Below are positions 37,430 through 48,599 of a DNA stretch of 53,839 nt, one piece after another. How positions within the stretch are numbered: position 1 is the stretch's first letter; each line of letters begins with the position of its first letter. The notes under the pieces are model-generated. The model worked only from the letters and a program-made list of their open reading frames with translations. It was not told the DNA's origin and searched no databases. The position numbers and the translations under genes are program-made. The stretch is from Dysgonomonas sp. HGC4 (lineage in GTDB: Bacteria; Bacteroidota; Bacteroidia; Bacteroidales; Dysgonomonadaceae). The stretch spans positions 1 to 53,839 of the forward strand of contig NZ_CVRU01000005.1 in assembly GCF_001261715.1 (NCBI RefSeq), read 5' to 3'.

Positions 37430-37675
37430 ATGAAAGAATTACAATTAAAGATAGTTTCACCCGAAAAGATGTTGTTTCAAGGAACAGTTTTATCCGTAAA
37501 ACTACCGGGAACAGAGGGAGAGTTTAGCATATTACCCGATCATGCTCCACTTATATCTTCTTTGCATAAAGGTGAAATTTCATACGAAATAGAAAAAGGT
37601 TCACCTCTGAAAGTAGTCATCGAAAGTGGGTTCGTTGAAGTCAAAAAAAATATAGTTACCGTTTGCGTAGAATAA
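37430..37675 (+). CDS. atpC: ATP synthase F1 subunit epsilon
   Basis: The epsilon subunit couples the rotor and can inhibit ATP hydrolysis. The 81 residues cover only the N-terminal beta-sandwich (LQLKIVSPEKMLFQG, GTEGEFSILPDHAPLISSL, VVIESGFVEVKKN). The C-terminal helical hairpin of longer epsilon subunits is absent, which is normal for Bacteroidales. It lies 3 bases before the AtpI-like gene. Confidence 0.94.
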   Translation: MKELQLKIVSPEKMLFQGTVLSVKLPGTEGEFSILPDHAPLISSLHKGEISYEIEKGSPLKVVIESGFVEVKKNIVTVCVE

Positions 37676-37678
37676 TTT

Positions 37679-38089
37679 ATGAATATATTCAAAACAAAAC
37701 TAATTATATCTATAATTGCCTTCGGTCTCATAATCAGTGGTTGCATTGGAGTTGGTCTGTCCTATTTTTTGCCCACATTTGATTGGAATTGGTTTGTAGG
37801 TCTTGCCATATTTTATCTGATAATAGAATCATTGGTAGTATCTCTGGTCGAAAAATGTAGTCAGAAGAAAGATAAAAAACAGTTAGTGAACATGTATATG
37901 CTAACCAAAGTCATAAAAGTTATTACTTCACTGATCTTTGTTACTGTGTATGTGCTTACGGTGAAAGAAAACATCAAAGCTTTTGTAGCTGTTTTTATAT
38001 TATTTTATTTATTATACCTGATCGCCGAAACATTCATCTTTATGAAGATAGAGAAGCGTATCAAAGAAAAAAATAGTAGCAATGAATAG
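37679..38089 (+). CDS. AtpI-like small membrane protein of the ATP synthase operon
   Basis: The 136 residues form about four membrane helices with a charged loop (EKCSQKKDKKQ) and a basic tail. Its position between atpC and atpB is that of the AtpI/AtpR-type assembly proteins, whose sequences vary widely. A role in c-ring assembly or ion homeostasis is inferred from context. It overlaps the atpB start by eight bases. Confidence 0.78.
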   Translation: MNIFKTKLIISIIAFGLIISGCIGVGLSYFLPTFDWNWFVGLAIFYLIIESLVVSLVEKCSQKKDKKQLVNMYMLTKVIKVITSLIFVTVYVLTVKENIKAFVAVFILFYLLYLIAETFIFMKIEKRIKEKNSSNE

Positions 38090-39182
38090 CCGATTAAAAT
38101 ACATATTTGTACTGGTATGCTTATTTGTGATAGGAAGTACGTCTTCTTACGCATCGTCTGAGGAGCATTCTTTAGAAGGTGAAAAAAGCTTGAATGTTAA
38201 AGAATTAATTCTTGATCACCTTGCAGATTCTTACCAGTGGCATATTACAACTTGGGGAGATCATCAGATTGTCGTTTCACTTCCAGTCATAGTAAAAGGC
38301 GAAAACAGTGGATGGAATGTATTCTCATCAGCCAGATTCGATCATGGACACGCTGCATACAAAGGCTTCTACATTGCTCAAGAGGGCGACTATAAAGGGA
38401 AGATTGTAGAAAAGAATGCATCAGGTGAAGAAATAAGACCATGGGATATATCTATCACAAAAAATGCCTTTGCTTTAATTGTTTGCAGCATAATAACTCT
38501 TGTTCTTATAATGTCTGTTGCAGGATGGTATAAAAAGAATTCTACAGCAGAAAATCCTAAAGCCCCTAAAGGCTTTATAGGATTCATGGAAATGTTTATC
38601 ATGAGTGTGAATGATGATATTATAAAACCATGTGTGGGCAAAAACTACAAGAAATTTGCACCTTATTTGTTGACAACTTTCTTTTTTATCTTCATCAATA
38701 ATATAGCGGGGTTAATTCCAATTTTTCCTTTCGGGGCTACTGTAACAGGTAATATAGCAGTCACTTTTGTGTTAGCATTATTTACTCTGGTTATTGTAAA
38801 TATCTTCGGGACTAAAGAGTATTGGAAAGAAATATTCTGGCCTGATGTACCAACATGGTTAAAGATTCCAATTCCTATCATGCCAGCTATTGAACTTGTG
38901 GGTGTATTCACAAAACCATTTGCATTAATGATTCGTCTTTTCGCAAATATTTTGGCAGGTCACTCCATCGTTTTAGGGTTGGTATGTCTGATCTTTGTTA
39001 CGGTGAAACTTGGAACCGGAATCAATGCTTCAATGACTGTGGTGTCTGTAGTCTTGACAATATTTATCAGCTTTGTTGAAATCTTGGTAGCTTATATCCA
39101 AGCATACGTATTCACTATGTTATCAGCCGTATTTATAGGTCTAGCACAAGTGGAACCACATCACGCTAAAAAACACGATTAA
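38082..39182 (+). CDS. atpB: ATP synthase Fo subunit a
   Basis: Subunit a forms the proton half-channels. At 366 residues it is longer than the E. coli protein, with the N-terminal signal-like helix (YIFVLVCLFVIGSTSSYAS) and an extended periplasmic segment typical of Bacteroidota. The essential arginine lies in KPFALMIRLFANILAGH, followed by the late helices EILVAYIQAYVFTMLSAVFIGLA. The C-terminus is His-rich (EPHHAKKHD). It overlaps the AtpI-like gene by eight bases. Its TAA stop is part of a palindromic repeat. Confidence 0.97.
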   Translation: MNSRLKYIFVLVCLFVIGSTSSYASSEEHSLEGEKSLNVKELILDHLADSYQWHITTWGDHQIVVSLPVIVKGENSGWNVFSSARFDHGHAAYKGFYIAQEGDYKGKIVEKNASGEEIRPWDISITKNAFALIVCSIITLVLIMSVAGWYKKNSTAENPKAPKGFIGFMEMFIMSVNDDIIKPCVGKNYKKFAPYLLTTFFFIFINNIAGLIPIFPFGATVTGNIAVTFVLALFTLVIVNIFGTKEYWKEIFWPDVPTWLKIPIPIMPAIELVGVFTKPFALMIRLFANILAGHSIVLGLVCLIFVTVKLGTGINASMTVVSVVLTIFISFVEILVAYIQAYVFTMLSAVFIGLAQVEPHHAKKHD

Positions 39183-39194
39183 GGTAATAGACCT
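39182..39194 (+). repeat. Outward palindromic repeat between atpB and atpE
   Basis: The atpB TAA runs directly into AGGTAATAGACCT, followed by TTTTAGAGTTTTGG. The second arm is intact; the first arm lacks one base of GGTC. It lies 126 bases before atpE. Confidence 0.62.
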
Positions 39195-39308
39195 TTTTAG
39201 AGTTTTGGAGAGTATATTAATAAGATAAAGAATCAATTACAAAATATAGAAATAAGTATATAAACATTACTTAGTATCAAAATAGAAAACAAATAATTAA
39301 ATAACTAA

Positions 39309-39575
<267 letters not shown>

Positions 39576-39594
39576 ATAATTAAATTAAAAAATT

Positions 39595-40092
39595 ATGCTT
39601 TTACAACCTGAAGCCGGTCTTTTATTTTGGATGTTTCTATCTTTTGGGATTGTTTTTGCCGTATTGGCAAAATTCGGTTTTCCCATTATTACAAAGATGG
39701 TCGAGGATCGCAATGCGTACATCGAAAAATCTTTAGATGCAGCCAAAGAAGCCAATAAACAATTGGCTCATATAAAAGAACAAAGCGAAGCTATATTAGC
39801 TTCAGCCCGTGAAGAGCAGGTGAAAATCTTAAAAGATGCTGAAAGCACCAGAACACGTATAATCAACGAATCGAAAGAATTGGCTCGTGCCGAAGGATTG
39901 AAAGAATTGGAGGAACTTAGAAAGCAAATGAGACTCGAAAAAGAGGATGCAATAAAAGACATACGTCGCCAAGTTGCAGGCCTTTCGGTAGACATTGCTG
40001 AAAAAATAATCCGCAACAATCTGAATAGCAATACTGAGCAAATGGCTATGATAGACCGTTTGATTGACGAAAGTATGGTATCTAAATCTTAA
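39595..40092 (+). CDS. atpF: ATP synthase Fo subunit b
   Basis: Subunit b is the peripheral stalk. The 165 residues have one N-terminal membrane helix (LLFWMFLSFGIVFAVLAKF) and a long charged helix with heptad character (AAKEANKQLAHIKEQSEAILASAREE). The end is DIAEKIIRNNL. It lies 19 bases after atpE and six bases before atpH. Confidence 0.95.
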   Translation: MLLQPEAGLLFWMFLSFGIVFAVLAKFGFPIITKMVEDRNAYIEKSLDAAKEANKQLAHIKEQSEAILASAREEQVKILKDAESTRTRIINESKELARAEGLKELEELRKQMRLEKEDAIKDIRRQVAGLSVDIAEKIIRNNLNSNTEQMAMIDRLIDESMVSKS

Positions 40093-40098
40093 TATATT

Positions 40099-40653
40099 AT
40101 GAATTCAGGAATGGTATCTATGCGTTATGCACGAGCTTTGTTTAGCTATGCTTTGGAAAATAAAGCGGAGGATATAATATTTTCAGAAATGAAGATTCTC
40201 TCCGAAACCTTAGCCAGTAGGCCACAACTTCGGGCAACACTAGATAATCCTGTACTGAGTACAAGGGAAAAACTGGAACTTATAAAACTTGCTGCCGGTG
40301 AAAAGGTGAGCGATGTATTTGTTCGGTTTATCCAATTGGTATTGCATCAGAGAAGAGAAAACCATCTGCAAACGATCAGTTTAGTATACTTAGATTTATA
40401 CAGGAAATATAAGAATATAAGTGTCGGAAAATTAGTAACGGCATGTCCTGTCGATGATACTACTATAAATAAAATTAAGCAACTGGTTCAAGATAAAGAA
40501 GAGGGTACAATTGAGTTTGTAACCGAAGTGAATCCTAAACTAGGCGGTGGTTTTATTTTATATATTGGTACTTATAGACTTGATGCCAGTGTGGCTTCTC
40601 AATTGACTAGAATAAAGAGTCAATTGATGAGTAAGAATAAAAAAATTGCATAG
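40099..40653 (+). CDS. atpH: ATP synthase F1 subunit delta
   Basis: The delta subunit caps the F1 head and holds the stalk. The 184 residues begin MVSMRYARALFSYALENK and end with the conserved EVNPKLGGGFILYIGTYRLDASVASQL segment. It follows atpF by six bases. The 84-base spacer to atpA carries a compound palindromic repeat. Confidence 0.95.
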   Translation: MNSGMVSMRYARALFSYALENKAEDIIFSEMKILSETLASRPQLRATLDNPVLSTREKLELIKLAAGEKVSDVFVRFIQLVLHQRRENHLQTISLVYLDLYRKYKNISVGKLVTACPVDDTTINKIKQLVQDKEEGTIEFVTEVNPKLGGGFILYIGTYRLDASVASQLTRIKSQLMSKNKKIA

Positions 40654-40672
40654 TAACCTTATGTTGTAACAG

Positions 40673-40719
40673 GCTTTGGTTACAATGTCCACCAAAGCAA
40701 TAAAATAGGTCTGAGACCT
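40673..40719 (-). repeat. Outward compound repeat upstream of atpA
   Basis: Hairpin 1 AGGTCTGAGACCT (40707-40719) is a perfect palindrome 18 bases before the atpA ATG. The linker, on the minus strand, is ATTTTATT. Hairpin 2 pairs GCTTTGGT (40673-40680) perfectly with ACCAAAGC (40691-40698). It is the clearest full copy in the window. Confidence 0.8.
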
Positions 40720-40737
40720 TAATACAAGGAAATAAAT

Positions 40738-42324
40738 ATGTCTGAAAATATAAAAGCTAGTGAGGTTTCTGATGTGTTGAAGATGCAGTTGGATGGGATT
40801 GACAACCGTATTCAATTAGACGAGGTAGGCGTTGTCCTTTCGGTAGGAGACGGAGTAGCTCGCATCTATGGTCTCAATAACGCAGAAGCCAATGAATTAT
40901 TAGAGTTCGACAATGGAGTAAAAGCTGTTGTGATGAATCTCGAAGAAGATAATGTCGGAGCAGTATTACTTGGATCAAGTAGTCAGATTAAGGAAGGCTT
41001 CAACGTCAAAAGAACAGGCCTTATTGCTTCAATTAAAGTCGGTGACGGATTACTAGGTCGTGTTATTACACCACTAGGAGAACCTATCGATGGAAAAGGA
41101 GATATAACAGGTGAACTGTTGGAAATGCCTCTGGAACGTAAAGCTCCGGGAGTTATTTACCGTCAACCAGTAACTCAACCTTTACAAACCGGTCTTAAGG
41201 CTATTGATGCCATGATTCCAATTGGTAGAGGGCAACGTGAGTTAATTATTGGTGACCGTCAAACAGGGAAAACTGCAATTGCAATTGATGCTATTATTAG
41301 CCAAAAGGCAAATTACGATGCAGGAGATCCTGTATACTGTATTTATGTTGCAATTGGTCAGAAAGCTTCTTCTGTAGCCAACATTGTTGAAACTCTGAAA
41401 GAAAAAGGTGCATTAGAATATACAATTATCATTGCAGCAACAGCTGCCGAACCTGCTGCAATGCAGTATTTCGGAGCGTTCTCAGGAGCTGCGATTGGTG
41501 AATACTTTAGAGATACCGGTCGTCATGCTTTAGTGGTTTATGATGACTTGTCGAAACAAGCGGTTGCTTATCGTGAAGTTTCGTTGCTATTGAAAAGACC
41601 TCCGGGTCGTGAAGCATATCCGGGAGATATTTTCTATCTACACTCTCGTCTACTGGAACGTGCTGCTAAGATTATCGATCAGCAAGAGGTGGCCGAGCAA
41701 ATGAATGATTTACCTGAAAGTTTGAAAGGCAGAGTAAAAGGTGGAGGTTCCCTAACAGCACTTCCAATTATCGAAACTCAAGCCGGTGACGTATCTGCAT
41801 ATATTCCGACTAACGTAATCTCTATTACCGATGGTCAGATATTTTTGGATATTGACCTCTTCAACTCAGGTTATCGTCCTGCAATTGACGTAGGTATTTC
41901 GGTTTCTCGTGTGGGTGGTAGTGCTCAAACTAAAGCTATGAAAAAAGTAGCGGGAACTTTGAAAATCGACCAAGCTCAGTATCGTGAACTTGAAGCATTT
42001 ACTAAGTTTGGTGGAGATATGGATCCAATTACGGCATTGACCATAGATAAAGGACAAAAGAATGCTGCATTATTGGTTCAACCTCAATATTCTCCGGTAC
42101 CTGTTGAAAAACAGATTGCTATATTATATTGCGGAACTAATGGTCTGTTGAATAATGTACCTGTAGATAAGGTTCACGAATTTGAGTCGGATTTCCTTCA
42201 AATATTGGAAATGCAATACAAAGAGACTGTATTGGACGTTCTTAGAAAAGGAGTTATAAATGAGAGCGTAACAGCTATCATCGAAAAGGTTGCCGAAGAA
42301 ATTTCAGGCAAATACAAAAAATAA
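40738..42324 (+). CDS. atpA: ATP synthase F1 subunit alpha
   Basis: The non-catalytic nucleotide-binding alpha subunit, 528 residues. The P-loop [10 protein letters not shown] and the [34 protein letters not shown] segment are intact. The C-terminal region ([16 protein letters not shown]) is also typical. It is eight bases upstream of atpG and follows a compound repeat rather than being tightly joined to atpH. Confidence 0.98.
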   Translation: MSENIKASEVSDVLKMQLDGIDNRIQLDEVGVVLSVGDGVARIYGLNNAEANELLEFDNGVKAVVMNLEEDNVGAVLLGSSSQIKEGFNVKRTGLIASIKVGDGLLGRVITPLGEPIDGKGDITGELLEMPLERKAPGVIYRQPVTQPLQTGLKAIDAMIPIGRGQRELIIGDRQTGKTAIAIDAIISQKANYDAGDPVYCIYVAIGQKASSVANIVETLKEKGALEYTIIIAATAAEPAAMQYFGAFSGAAIGEYFRDTGRHALVVYDDLSKQAVAYREVSLLLKRPPGREAYPGDIFYLHSRLLERAAKIIDQQEVAEQMNDLPESLKGRVKGGGSLTALPIIETQAGDVSAYIPTNVISITDGQIFLDIDLFNSGYRPAIDVGISVSRVGGSAQTKAMKKVAGTLKIDQAQYRELEAFTKFGGDMDPITALTIDKGQKNAALLVQPQYSPVPVEKQIAILYCGTNGLLNNVPVDKVHEFESDFLQILEMQYKETVLDVLRKGVINESVTAIIEKVAEEISGKYKK

Positions 42325-42331
42325 TTGAGCT

Positions 42332-43240
42332 ATGGCATCATTGAAGGAAGTAAAAGATAGGATAGATTCGGTAAAAAGCACGAAGAAAATAACTTCGGCC
42401 ATGAAGATGATTGCAACAGCAAAGTTGCGAAAGTCTCAACAGGCAATAAACTCTTTTCTACCCTACTCTACCAAATTGAATGAGATTCTGACCAATCTTT
42501 TGGCTTCTGACAGCAGTATTGATTCTGTTTATGCACAAGAAAGAGAAATTAGGAAAATAGCCATTGTGGCTTTCTCTTCTAACTCTAGTTTGTGTGGAGG
42601 TTTCAATGCGAATGTTGTTAAAGAATTTTCTTCGGTCGCATCTCAATGTGCTAAGATAGTAGGAAAAGAAAATATCATAGTTTATCCTTTTGGAAAAAAG
42701 ATTGCAGATTTTGCTAGAAAATCTAATTTAGCGATTGAAAGTAATTCTACATTTCAACAGATAACAGATAGGCCTGCTTTTCCTCCAATATTACAAATAT
42801 CGAAGGAGCTTGTAGATAAGTTCTTATCTAAAGAGATAGATCAGATTATATTAGTTTATACACACTTCAAATCGATGGGCGTTCAACAAATTAAAAGTAA
42901 TGTGTATCTGCCTTTTGATTTGAAAGGAGCTATAGAGAAAGCTAATCTTGACTCTGGGGCTTCAAACATCAATCAGACAACTGATTATATTTTAGAACCT
43001 GAGAAGGGAGAGCTTTTATCACATCTTATTCCAAAGGTATTAGCATCGAATCTGTTTGCGGCTTTATTAGACTCTAATGCTTCGGAAAATGCTGCACGTA
43101 GTCTTGCTATGCAGATTGCGACAGATAATGCTGAAGAATTAGTAGGTGATTTGACGATTGAGTATAATAAGAATCGTCAGGCAGCTATTACAAATCAGTT
43201 ACTAGATATAATCGGCGGAGCATCTGCTTTGAGTAAATAA
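42332..43240 (+). CDS. atpG: ATP synthase F1 subunit gamma
   Basis: The gamma subunit is the central rotor shaft. The 302 residues carry the conserved N-terminal helix (SLKEVKDRIDSVKSTKKITSAMKMIATAKLRK), the SSLCGGFNANV motif, and the C-terminal helix (YNKNRQAAITNQLLDIIGGASAL). It is last in the operon. Its TAA stop merges with a palindromic repeat and a terminator follows. Confidence 0.97.
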   Translation: MASLKEVKDRIDSVKSTKKITSAMKMIATAKLRKSQQAINSFLPYSTKLNEILTNLLASDSSIDSVYAQEREIRKIAIVAFSSNSSLCGGFNANVVKEFSSVASQCAKIVGKENIIVYPFGKKIADFARKSNLAIESNSTFQQITDRPAFPPILQISKELVDKFLSKEIDQIILVYTHFKSMGVQQIKSNVYLPFDLKGAIEKANLDSGASNINQTTDYILEPEKGELLSHLIPKVLASNLFAALLDSNASENAARSLAMQIATDNAEELVGDLTIEYNKNRQAAITNQLLDIIGGASALSK

Positions 43241-43251
43241 GGTCATAGCCT
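43240..43251 (+). repeat. Outward palindromic repeat at the atpG stop codon
   Basis: The stop codon opens TAAGGTCATAGCCT followed by ATTTATCAC. The core AGGTCATAGCCT is an imperfect palindrome, and the linker is recognisable. Confidence 0.55.
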
Positions 43252-43304
43252 ATTTATCACTTAGAAGTATTATGAACTGAAACAGTCCTCAAACAATAGA
43301 ATAG

Positions 43305-43335
43305 AAAGAGTATTTGAAATTATCAAATGCTCTTT
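43305..43335 (+). terminator. ATP synthase operon terminator
   Basis: AAAGAGTATTTGA (43305-43317) pairs with TCAAATGCTCTTT (43323-43335) with one G-U pair and is followed by TCTTTTTTAC. It lies 65 bases after the atpG stop. Confidence 0.85.
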
Positions 43336-43441
43336 TCTTTTTTACTACAATGATTATTTGAAAAATTATAATTATGATTACCTTCGAATAATAAAGAATG
43401 TAATTACTTAATTATATAACTTAACACCCCTACATAGCAGG

Positions 43442-46090
43442 ATGAAAAATCTTCTCATATATTTTATCATACTTAGTACATCCTTGGTATCTTGTACAAA
43501 AAAGACTGATCCTCCAACAAATTTGCAATGCGAATATTTAGAAAAACCTTTAGGCATAGATTGTACTTCTCCTCGCTTGAGTTGGAGAGTAGCACAAACA
43601 GAACTTGCACAGAGTGCCTATCAAATAATGGTTAGTACTGATTCTCTAAAGCTTTCCAACAACAAAGCTGAAATATGGGATTCGGGCAAAATTGATTCAG
43701 ACAGTTGTCTGGTTGCTTACAAAGGTCAGACGTTAAATCCATTTACTAAATATTATTGGAGAGTAACTACATGGAATGGGAAGGCTAATCAATCTAACCC
43801 TTCGGATATTACCTCTTTTGAAACGGGATTGATGACCTCTAAAAACTGGCAGGGAAAATGGATATCTGATGGACAAGATGTAGATTATAAACCAACTTTC
43901 TATTTCAGGAAAGATACAAATATTAGTAAGGATAAAGTAGTCAAATCGGCAAGAGCTTATATAACAGCAGCTGGATTATACGAGCTCTCTGTAAACGGAC
44001 TTAAGGCGGGCGATCGCATGTTAGATCCTATGTACACCCGATTCGATAAACGAAATTTGTATTCAACTCTTGATATAACTTCATTATTACAGGCAGGAGA
44101 CAACACTTTTGGTGTTATACTCGGTAATGGATGGTACAATCATCAGTCAACAGCTGTATGGGATTTTGATAAAGCTCATTGGCGTAACCGACCTCGCTTC
44201 CTTGTTAATATAAGAATTAACTATGAAGATGGAACGACCGACACAATTGCGTCTGATAGTACTTGGAGAATTCATGAGAGCCCTATTATATTTAATAGTA
44301 TTTATACAGCAGAACACTACGATGCTCGTAAAGAAATAGAGGATTGGAATATGCCCAGTCTGAATACTACTGACTGGCAAACTGCAGTTGTTGTAGACGC
44401 TCCTTCAAAACTGATTACAAGCCAACAATTACATCCAATACGTGTAACTGAACGATTAGAACCAATCAAAGTAGATAAAAGGAATGACACTTGCTATGTC
44501 TTTAGTTTTGCTAAAAATATTGCAGGAGTTATAGAGATACGTGTTCAAGGAGATAAGGACACAGAGATACGTATAAGACACACTGAACGTCTCTATCCTG
44601 ATGGAAGAGCTGATATGTCTAATATAGATGTTCATTATCGCCCAACTGATGATAGTGATCCTTTCCAAACAGATATCTTTATTTTAAAAGGAGGAGGAAT
44701 TAAAGAAACATTCTCACCCAAATTCAACTATAAAGGTTTTCAGTATGTAGAAGTTACCTCTTCAAAACCAATAGACTTGAATAAAGAAAGCATAACGGCT
44801 TTAGAAATGCACAGTGATGTTCCCCAGATAGGGAGTATTAAATCATCGAACCCTACTTTGAATAAAATATGGGAAGCCACTAACAACTCATATTTGTCGA
44901 ATTTATTTGGCTATCCGACTGATTGTCCTCAGCGAGAAAAAAACGGATGGACAGGCGATTCTCACATTGCCATAGAAACAGGCTTATATAGTTTTGATGC
45001 CATCACTATTTATGAGAAATGGATGAATGATTTCAAAGATGAACAAAAGTCAAATGGAGTATTACCAAGTATAGTGCCGACTCATGGTTGGGGATACGAC
45101 TGGGGAAATGGTCCTGACTGGACTAGCGCTGTAGGCATCATTCCTTGGCAAATATATCTATTCTATGGTGATAGTCGCTTACTTCACAAAATGTATGGCA
45201 ACATCAAGTTATATGTAGATCATATAGCATCTATCAGTCCTCATGGAACTACTGATTGGGGGCTCGGTGATTGGGTTCCTGTAAAAACAATTAGTAATAA
45301 GGAACTGACGTCATCTCTGTACTATTATAAGGATGTAACAATACTAGCCAATGCTGCTAAGATATTCGGAAAGAAACGAGACCATGAGCATTACACACGT
45401 TTGGCTCATAAGATACGCAATGCTATAAATAAGAAGTTCTTGAATACCAAAACCGGTATATATTGTTCGGGATCACAAACCGAACTAGCTGCACCTCTCT
45501 ATTTTGGAATAGTTCCAGAGAAGCTCAAGTCGAAAGTTGCAGCCAATCTTTACAAAAAAGTAGAAGAAGATAATTTTCACATTGATACCGGTATTTTAGG
45601 AGCTAAAGCTTTATTAAATGCTCTCTCTGAAAATGGGTACGCAGAAGCAGCGTATACTATTGCATCACAAGAAACATATCCTTCATGGGGTTGGTGGATT
45701 GTAAACGGAGCAACTACATTATACGAAAATTGGAACATAGATGCAGAAAATGACATTTCTATGAATCATATTATGTTCGGCGATATCAATGCTTGGATGT
45801 ACAGAGCTCTTGGAGGTTTATTCCCGGATGAGAATAAGGCAGGATTTAAACACATACAACTTCGCCCTAATTTTGTAAAGGCACTCAATCAATTCGAGGC
45901 AAAGCATACTTCTCCCTATGGCGAAATTGTATCATCGTGGAAACGTACAGATAAACAGATACTTTATCATCTGGTAATTCCTGCTAACAGTTCAGCCACA
46001 TTATATCTTCCAGAGAATATAGAAGGAGAAAAAACAATACAACTCTCTGCCGGAGTTTATGACCTTGAATTGAGAGAGATCAAAAAATAA
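43442..46090 (+). CDS. Alpha-L-rhamnosidase, glycoside hydrolase family 78
   Basis: The enzyme removes terminal alpha-L-rhamnose from plant polysaccharides, glycosides or bacterial glycans. The 882 residues start with a signal peptide and lipobox LVSC, so it is an exported lipoprotein. A fibronectin-like start (LQCEYLEKPLGIDCTSPRLSW) leads to N-terminal beta domains. The alpha/alpha-barrel then carries the catalytic region CPQREKNGWTGDSHIAIE, a GWGYDWGNGPDW loop and a late NHIMFGDINAWMY segment. A C-terminal beta domain ends the protein. It stands alone, with no SusC/SusD pair nearby. It is followed by a shared terminator. Confidence 0.93.
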   Translation: MKNLLIYFIILSTSLVSCTKKTDPPTNLQCEYLEKPLGIDCTSPRLSWRVAQTELAQSAYQIMVSTDSLKLSNNKAEIWDSGKIDSDSCLVAYKGQTLNPFTKYYWRVTTWNGKANQSNPSDITSFETGLMTSKNWQGKWISDGQDVDYKPTFYFRKDTNISKDKVVKSARAYITAAGLYELSVNGLKAGDRMLDPMYTRFDKRNLYSTLDITSLLQAGDNTFGVILGNGWYNHQSTAVWDFDKAHWRNRPRFLVNIRINYEDGTTDTIASDSTWRIHESPIIFNSIYTAEHYDARKEIEDWNMPSLNTTDWQTAVVVDAPSKLITSQQLHPIRVTERLEPIKVDKRNDTCYVFSFAKNIAGVIEIRVQGDKDTEIRIRHTERLYPDGRADMSNIDVHYRPTDDSDPFQTDIFILKGGGIKETFSPKFNYKGFQYVEVTSSKPIDLNKESITALEMHSDVPQIGSIKSSNPTLNKIWEATNNSYLSNLFGYPTDCPQREKNGWTGDSHIAIETGLYSFDAITIYEKWMNDFKDEQKSNGVLPSIVPTHGWGYDWGNGPDWTSAVGIIPWQIYLFYGDSRLLHKMYGNIKLYVDHIASISPHGTTDWGLGDWVPVKTISNKELTSSLYYYKDVTILANAAKIFGKKRDHEHYTRLAHKIRNAINKKFLNTKTGIYCSGSQTELAAPLYFGIVPEKLKSKVAANLYKKVEEDNFHIDTGILGAKALLNALSENGYAEAAYTIASQETYPSWGWWIVNGATTLYENWNIDAENDISMNHIMFGDINAWMYRALGGLFPDENKAGFKHIQLRPNFVKALNQFEAKHTSPYGEIVSSWKRTDKQILYHLVIPANSSATLYLPENIEGEKTIQLSAGVYDLELREIKK

Positions 46091-46113
46091 AACATCAAGC
46101 TATACTTCAAAAG

Positions 46114-46149
46114 AAAAAGCCGAGACTCCTTTAGGAATCTCGGCTTTTT
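46114..46149. terminator. Bidirectional terminator between GH78 and gapA
   Basis: AAAAAGCCGAGA (46114-46125) pairs perfectly with TCTCGGCTTTTT (46138-46149) with an inner TCCT/AGGA pairing. It serves both convergent genes. Confidence 0.9.
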
Positions 46150-46174
46150 AATATCTATAAGATACTTAATTTAA

Positions 46175-47490
<1,316 letters not shown>

Positions 47491-48477
47491 TTATTCTTTA
47501 ATTTTAAGCAGAACCCGATCGGCTATATCTCTAGCCTCCAACACATAGGAAAAGACCAAATCTTTTATTTGAGGTTGTCTATTTATCTTATCATCTTCAG
47601 AAATATAAAACGGTTGATCTTTACTATCTCCCCAAATATGACTCACTAATTCAGGACAATCTACAAAGGGGTTTCTATTGCCTTGTATTTTATATACCGC
47701 ATTGTTTCTGGCTATTTCCTTGTCGCTTATAGGGTCTTCATTATTCCACTTGATTAACATTTCGAGAGCCCACGGTTGAAGTCCAGGATAAGCTTCTATC
47801 TGCAACATCGACTTCTTAGCATCATCCTTCCAATCATATGAGTAATCTTCATAACAAGTTAACATATAAAAGTAAACACGGGCAAAGTCTCCTTTATATT
47901 CATCTGCTGGTTCAAACACCTGTCCTCTATATCCATGAGGATAAGTATTGTTTCCAACCTTAGACACTCCGTTATCAAACTTAGCAATTCCAACCTCCCC
48001 TAGTGGCAAATTACTCTTAGCTGCATTAGCGCTATAATCGGAAGGGAATATATTATGAAGATCGCCATTAGCATCATACGAAGAATACTTATCTCTCTTT
48101 CCCCACCAACTACGAGGCATGCAATGTTCGCGATTCTGGACATTCCCACCAACATAGGTTGTATGCTTTTCATTAGAATACATATCTAGAAAATAACCTT
48201 CCGAACTCCAGTCTGTCTTCTTAAAATAATTGTCCCACCAATAGCGAGCTGTTGTATTTTCATCAAAATTCAGATACTCATGATCTCTTATAATATCATG
48301 CATAGCAGTCTTTAAAGCTGCGCCGTATAAACCATTTGCCCGATTGTAATATCCAATTGATATATCTTTGATAAATAAAGAAGCAATTGCTATTAATAGA
48401 GGAATCACCCACAACAGCTTTTTACCAAAGCTTGAGCCTTTACTTCTTCCTTTTTTCTTTTTTCTTTTCTTTGCCAC
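47491..48477 (-). CDS. Endonuclease I family nuclease with membrane anchor
   Basis: This is a non-specific DNA/RNA nuclease of the EndA (Endonuclease_1) family. The 328 residues carry the beta-beta-alpha-metal site: NREHCMPRSWWG (115-126, His118) and DLHNIFPSDYSAN (139-151, metal-binding Asn). The N-terminus is unusual, a strongly basic stretch (AKKRKKKKGRSKG) before one hydrophobic helix (LLWVIPLLIAIASLFI), suggesting a membrane-anchored rather than freely secreted enzyme. The start is GTG: the preceding in-frame codon is a TAA stop, so no earlier start exists. It follows glyA on the same strand. Confidence 0.9.
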   Translation of the reverse strand: MAKKRKKKKGRSKGSSFGKKLLWVIPLLIAIASLFIKDISIGYYNRANGLYGAALKTAMHDIIRDHEYLNFDENTTARYWWDNYFKKTDWSSEGYFLDMYSNEKHTTYVGGNVQNREHCMPRSWWGKRDKYSSYDANGDLHNIFPSDYSANAAKSNLPLGEVGIAKFDNGVSKVGNNTYPHGYRGQVFEPADEYKGDFARVYFYMLTCYEDYSYDWKDDAKKSMLQIEAYPGLQPWALEMLIKWNNEDPISDKEIARNNAVYKIQGNRNPFVDCPELVSHIWGDSKDQPFYISEDDKINRQPQIKDLVFSYVLEARDIADRVLLKIKE

Positions 48478-48488
48478 TTATTACTGCA

Positions 48489-48502
48489 AGGTCAAAAGAC
48501 CC
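48489..48502 (+). repeat. Outward palindromic repeat upstream of the endonuclease gene
   Basis: GGTCAAAAGACC (48490-48501) is a perfect palindrome 12 bases before the GTG start, followed by CTCTTTATTATTTT. It is read outward from the gene, as elsewhere. Confidence 0.68.
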
Positions 48503-48533
48503 TCTTTATTATTTTAACTATCTCTAAATAAAA

Positions 48534-48569
48534 AAACACAGATGAAGCCTTTAAACCTCAACTGCGTTT
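48534..48569 (-). terminator. glyA terminator
   Basis: AAACACAG (48534-48541) pairs with CTGCGTTT (48562-48569), extended inward by GAGG/CTTC-type pairs. On the minus strand a TTTTTTT run follows. It starts 30 bases after the glyA stop. Confidence 0.75.
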
Positions 48570-48599
48570 TTTTGTATGTATAATGAATCTCTGATCAAA

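Noticed and set aside
43442-46090. GH78 gene as part of a polysaccharide utilisation locus
   Set aside because: No SusC/SusD pair, regulator or other glycoside hydrolase is adjacent; neighbours are ATP synthase and gapA.
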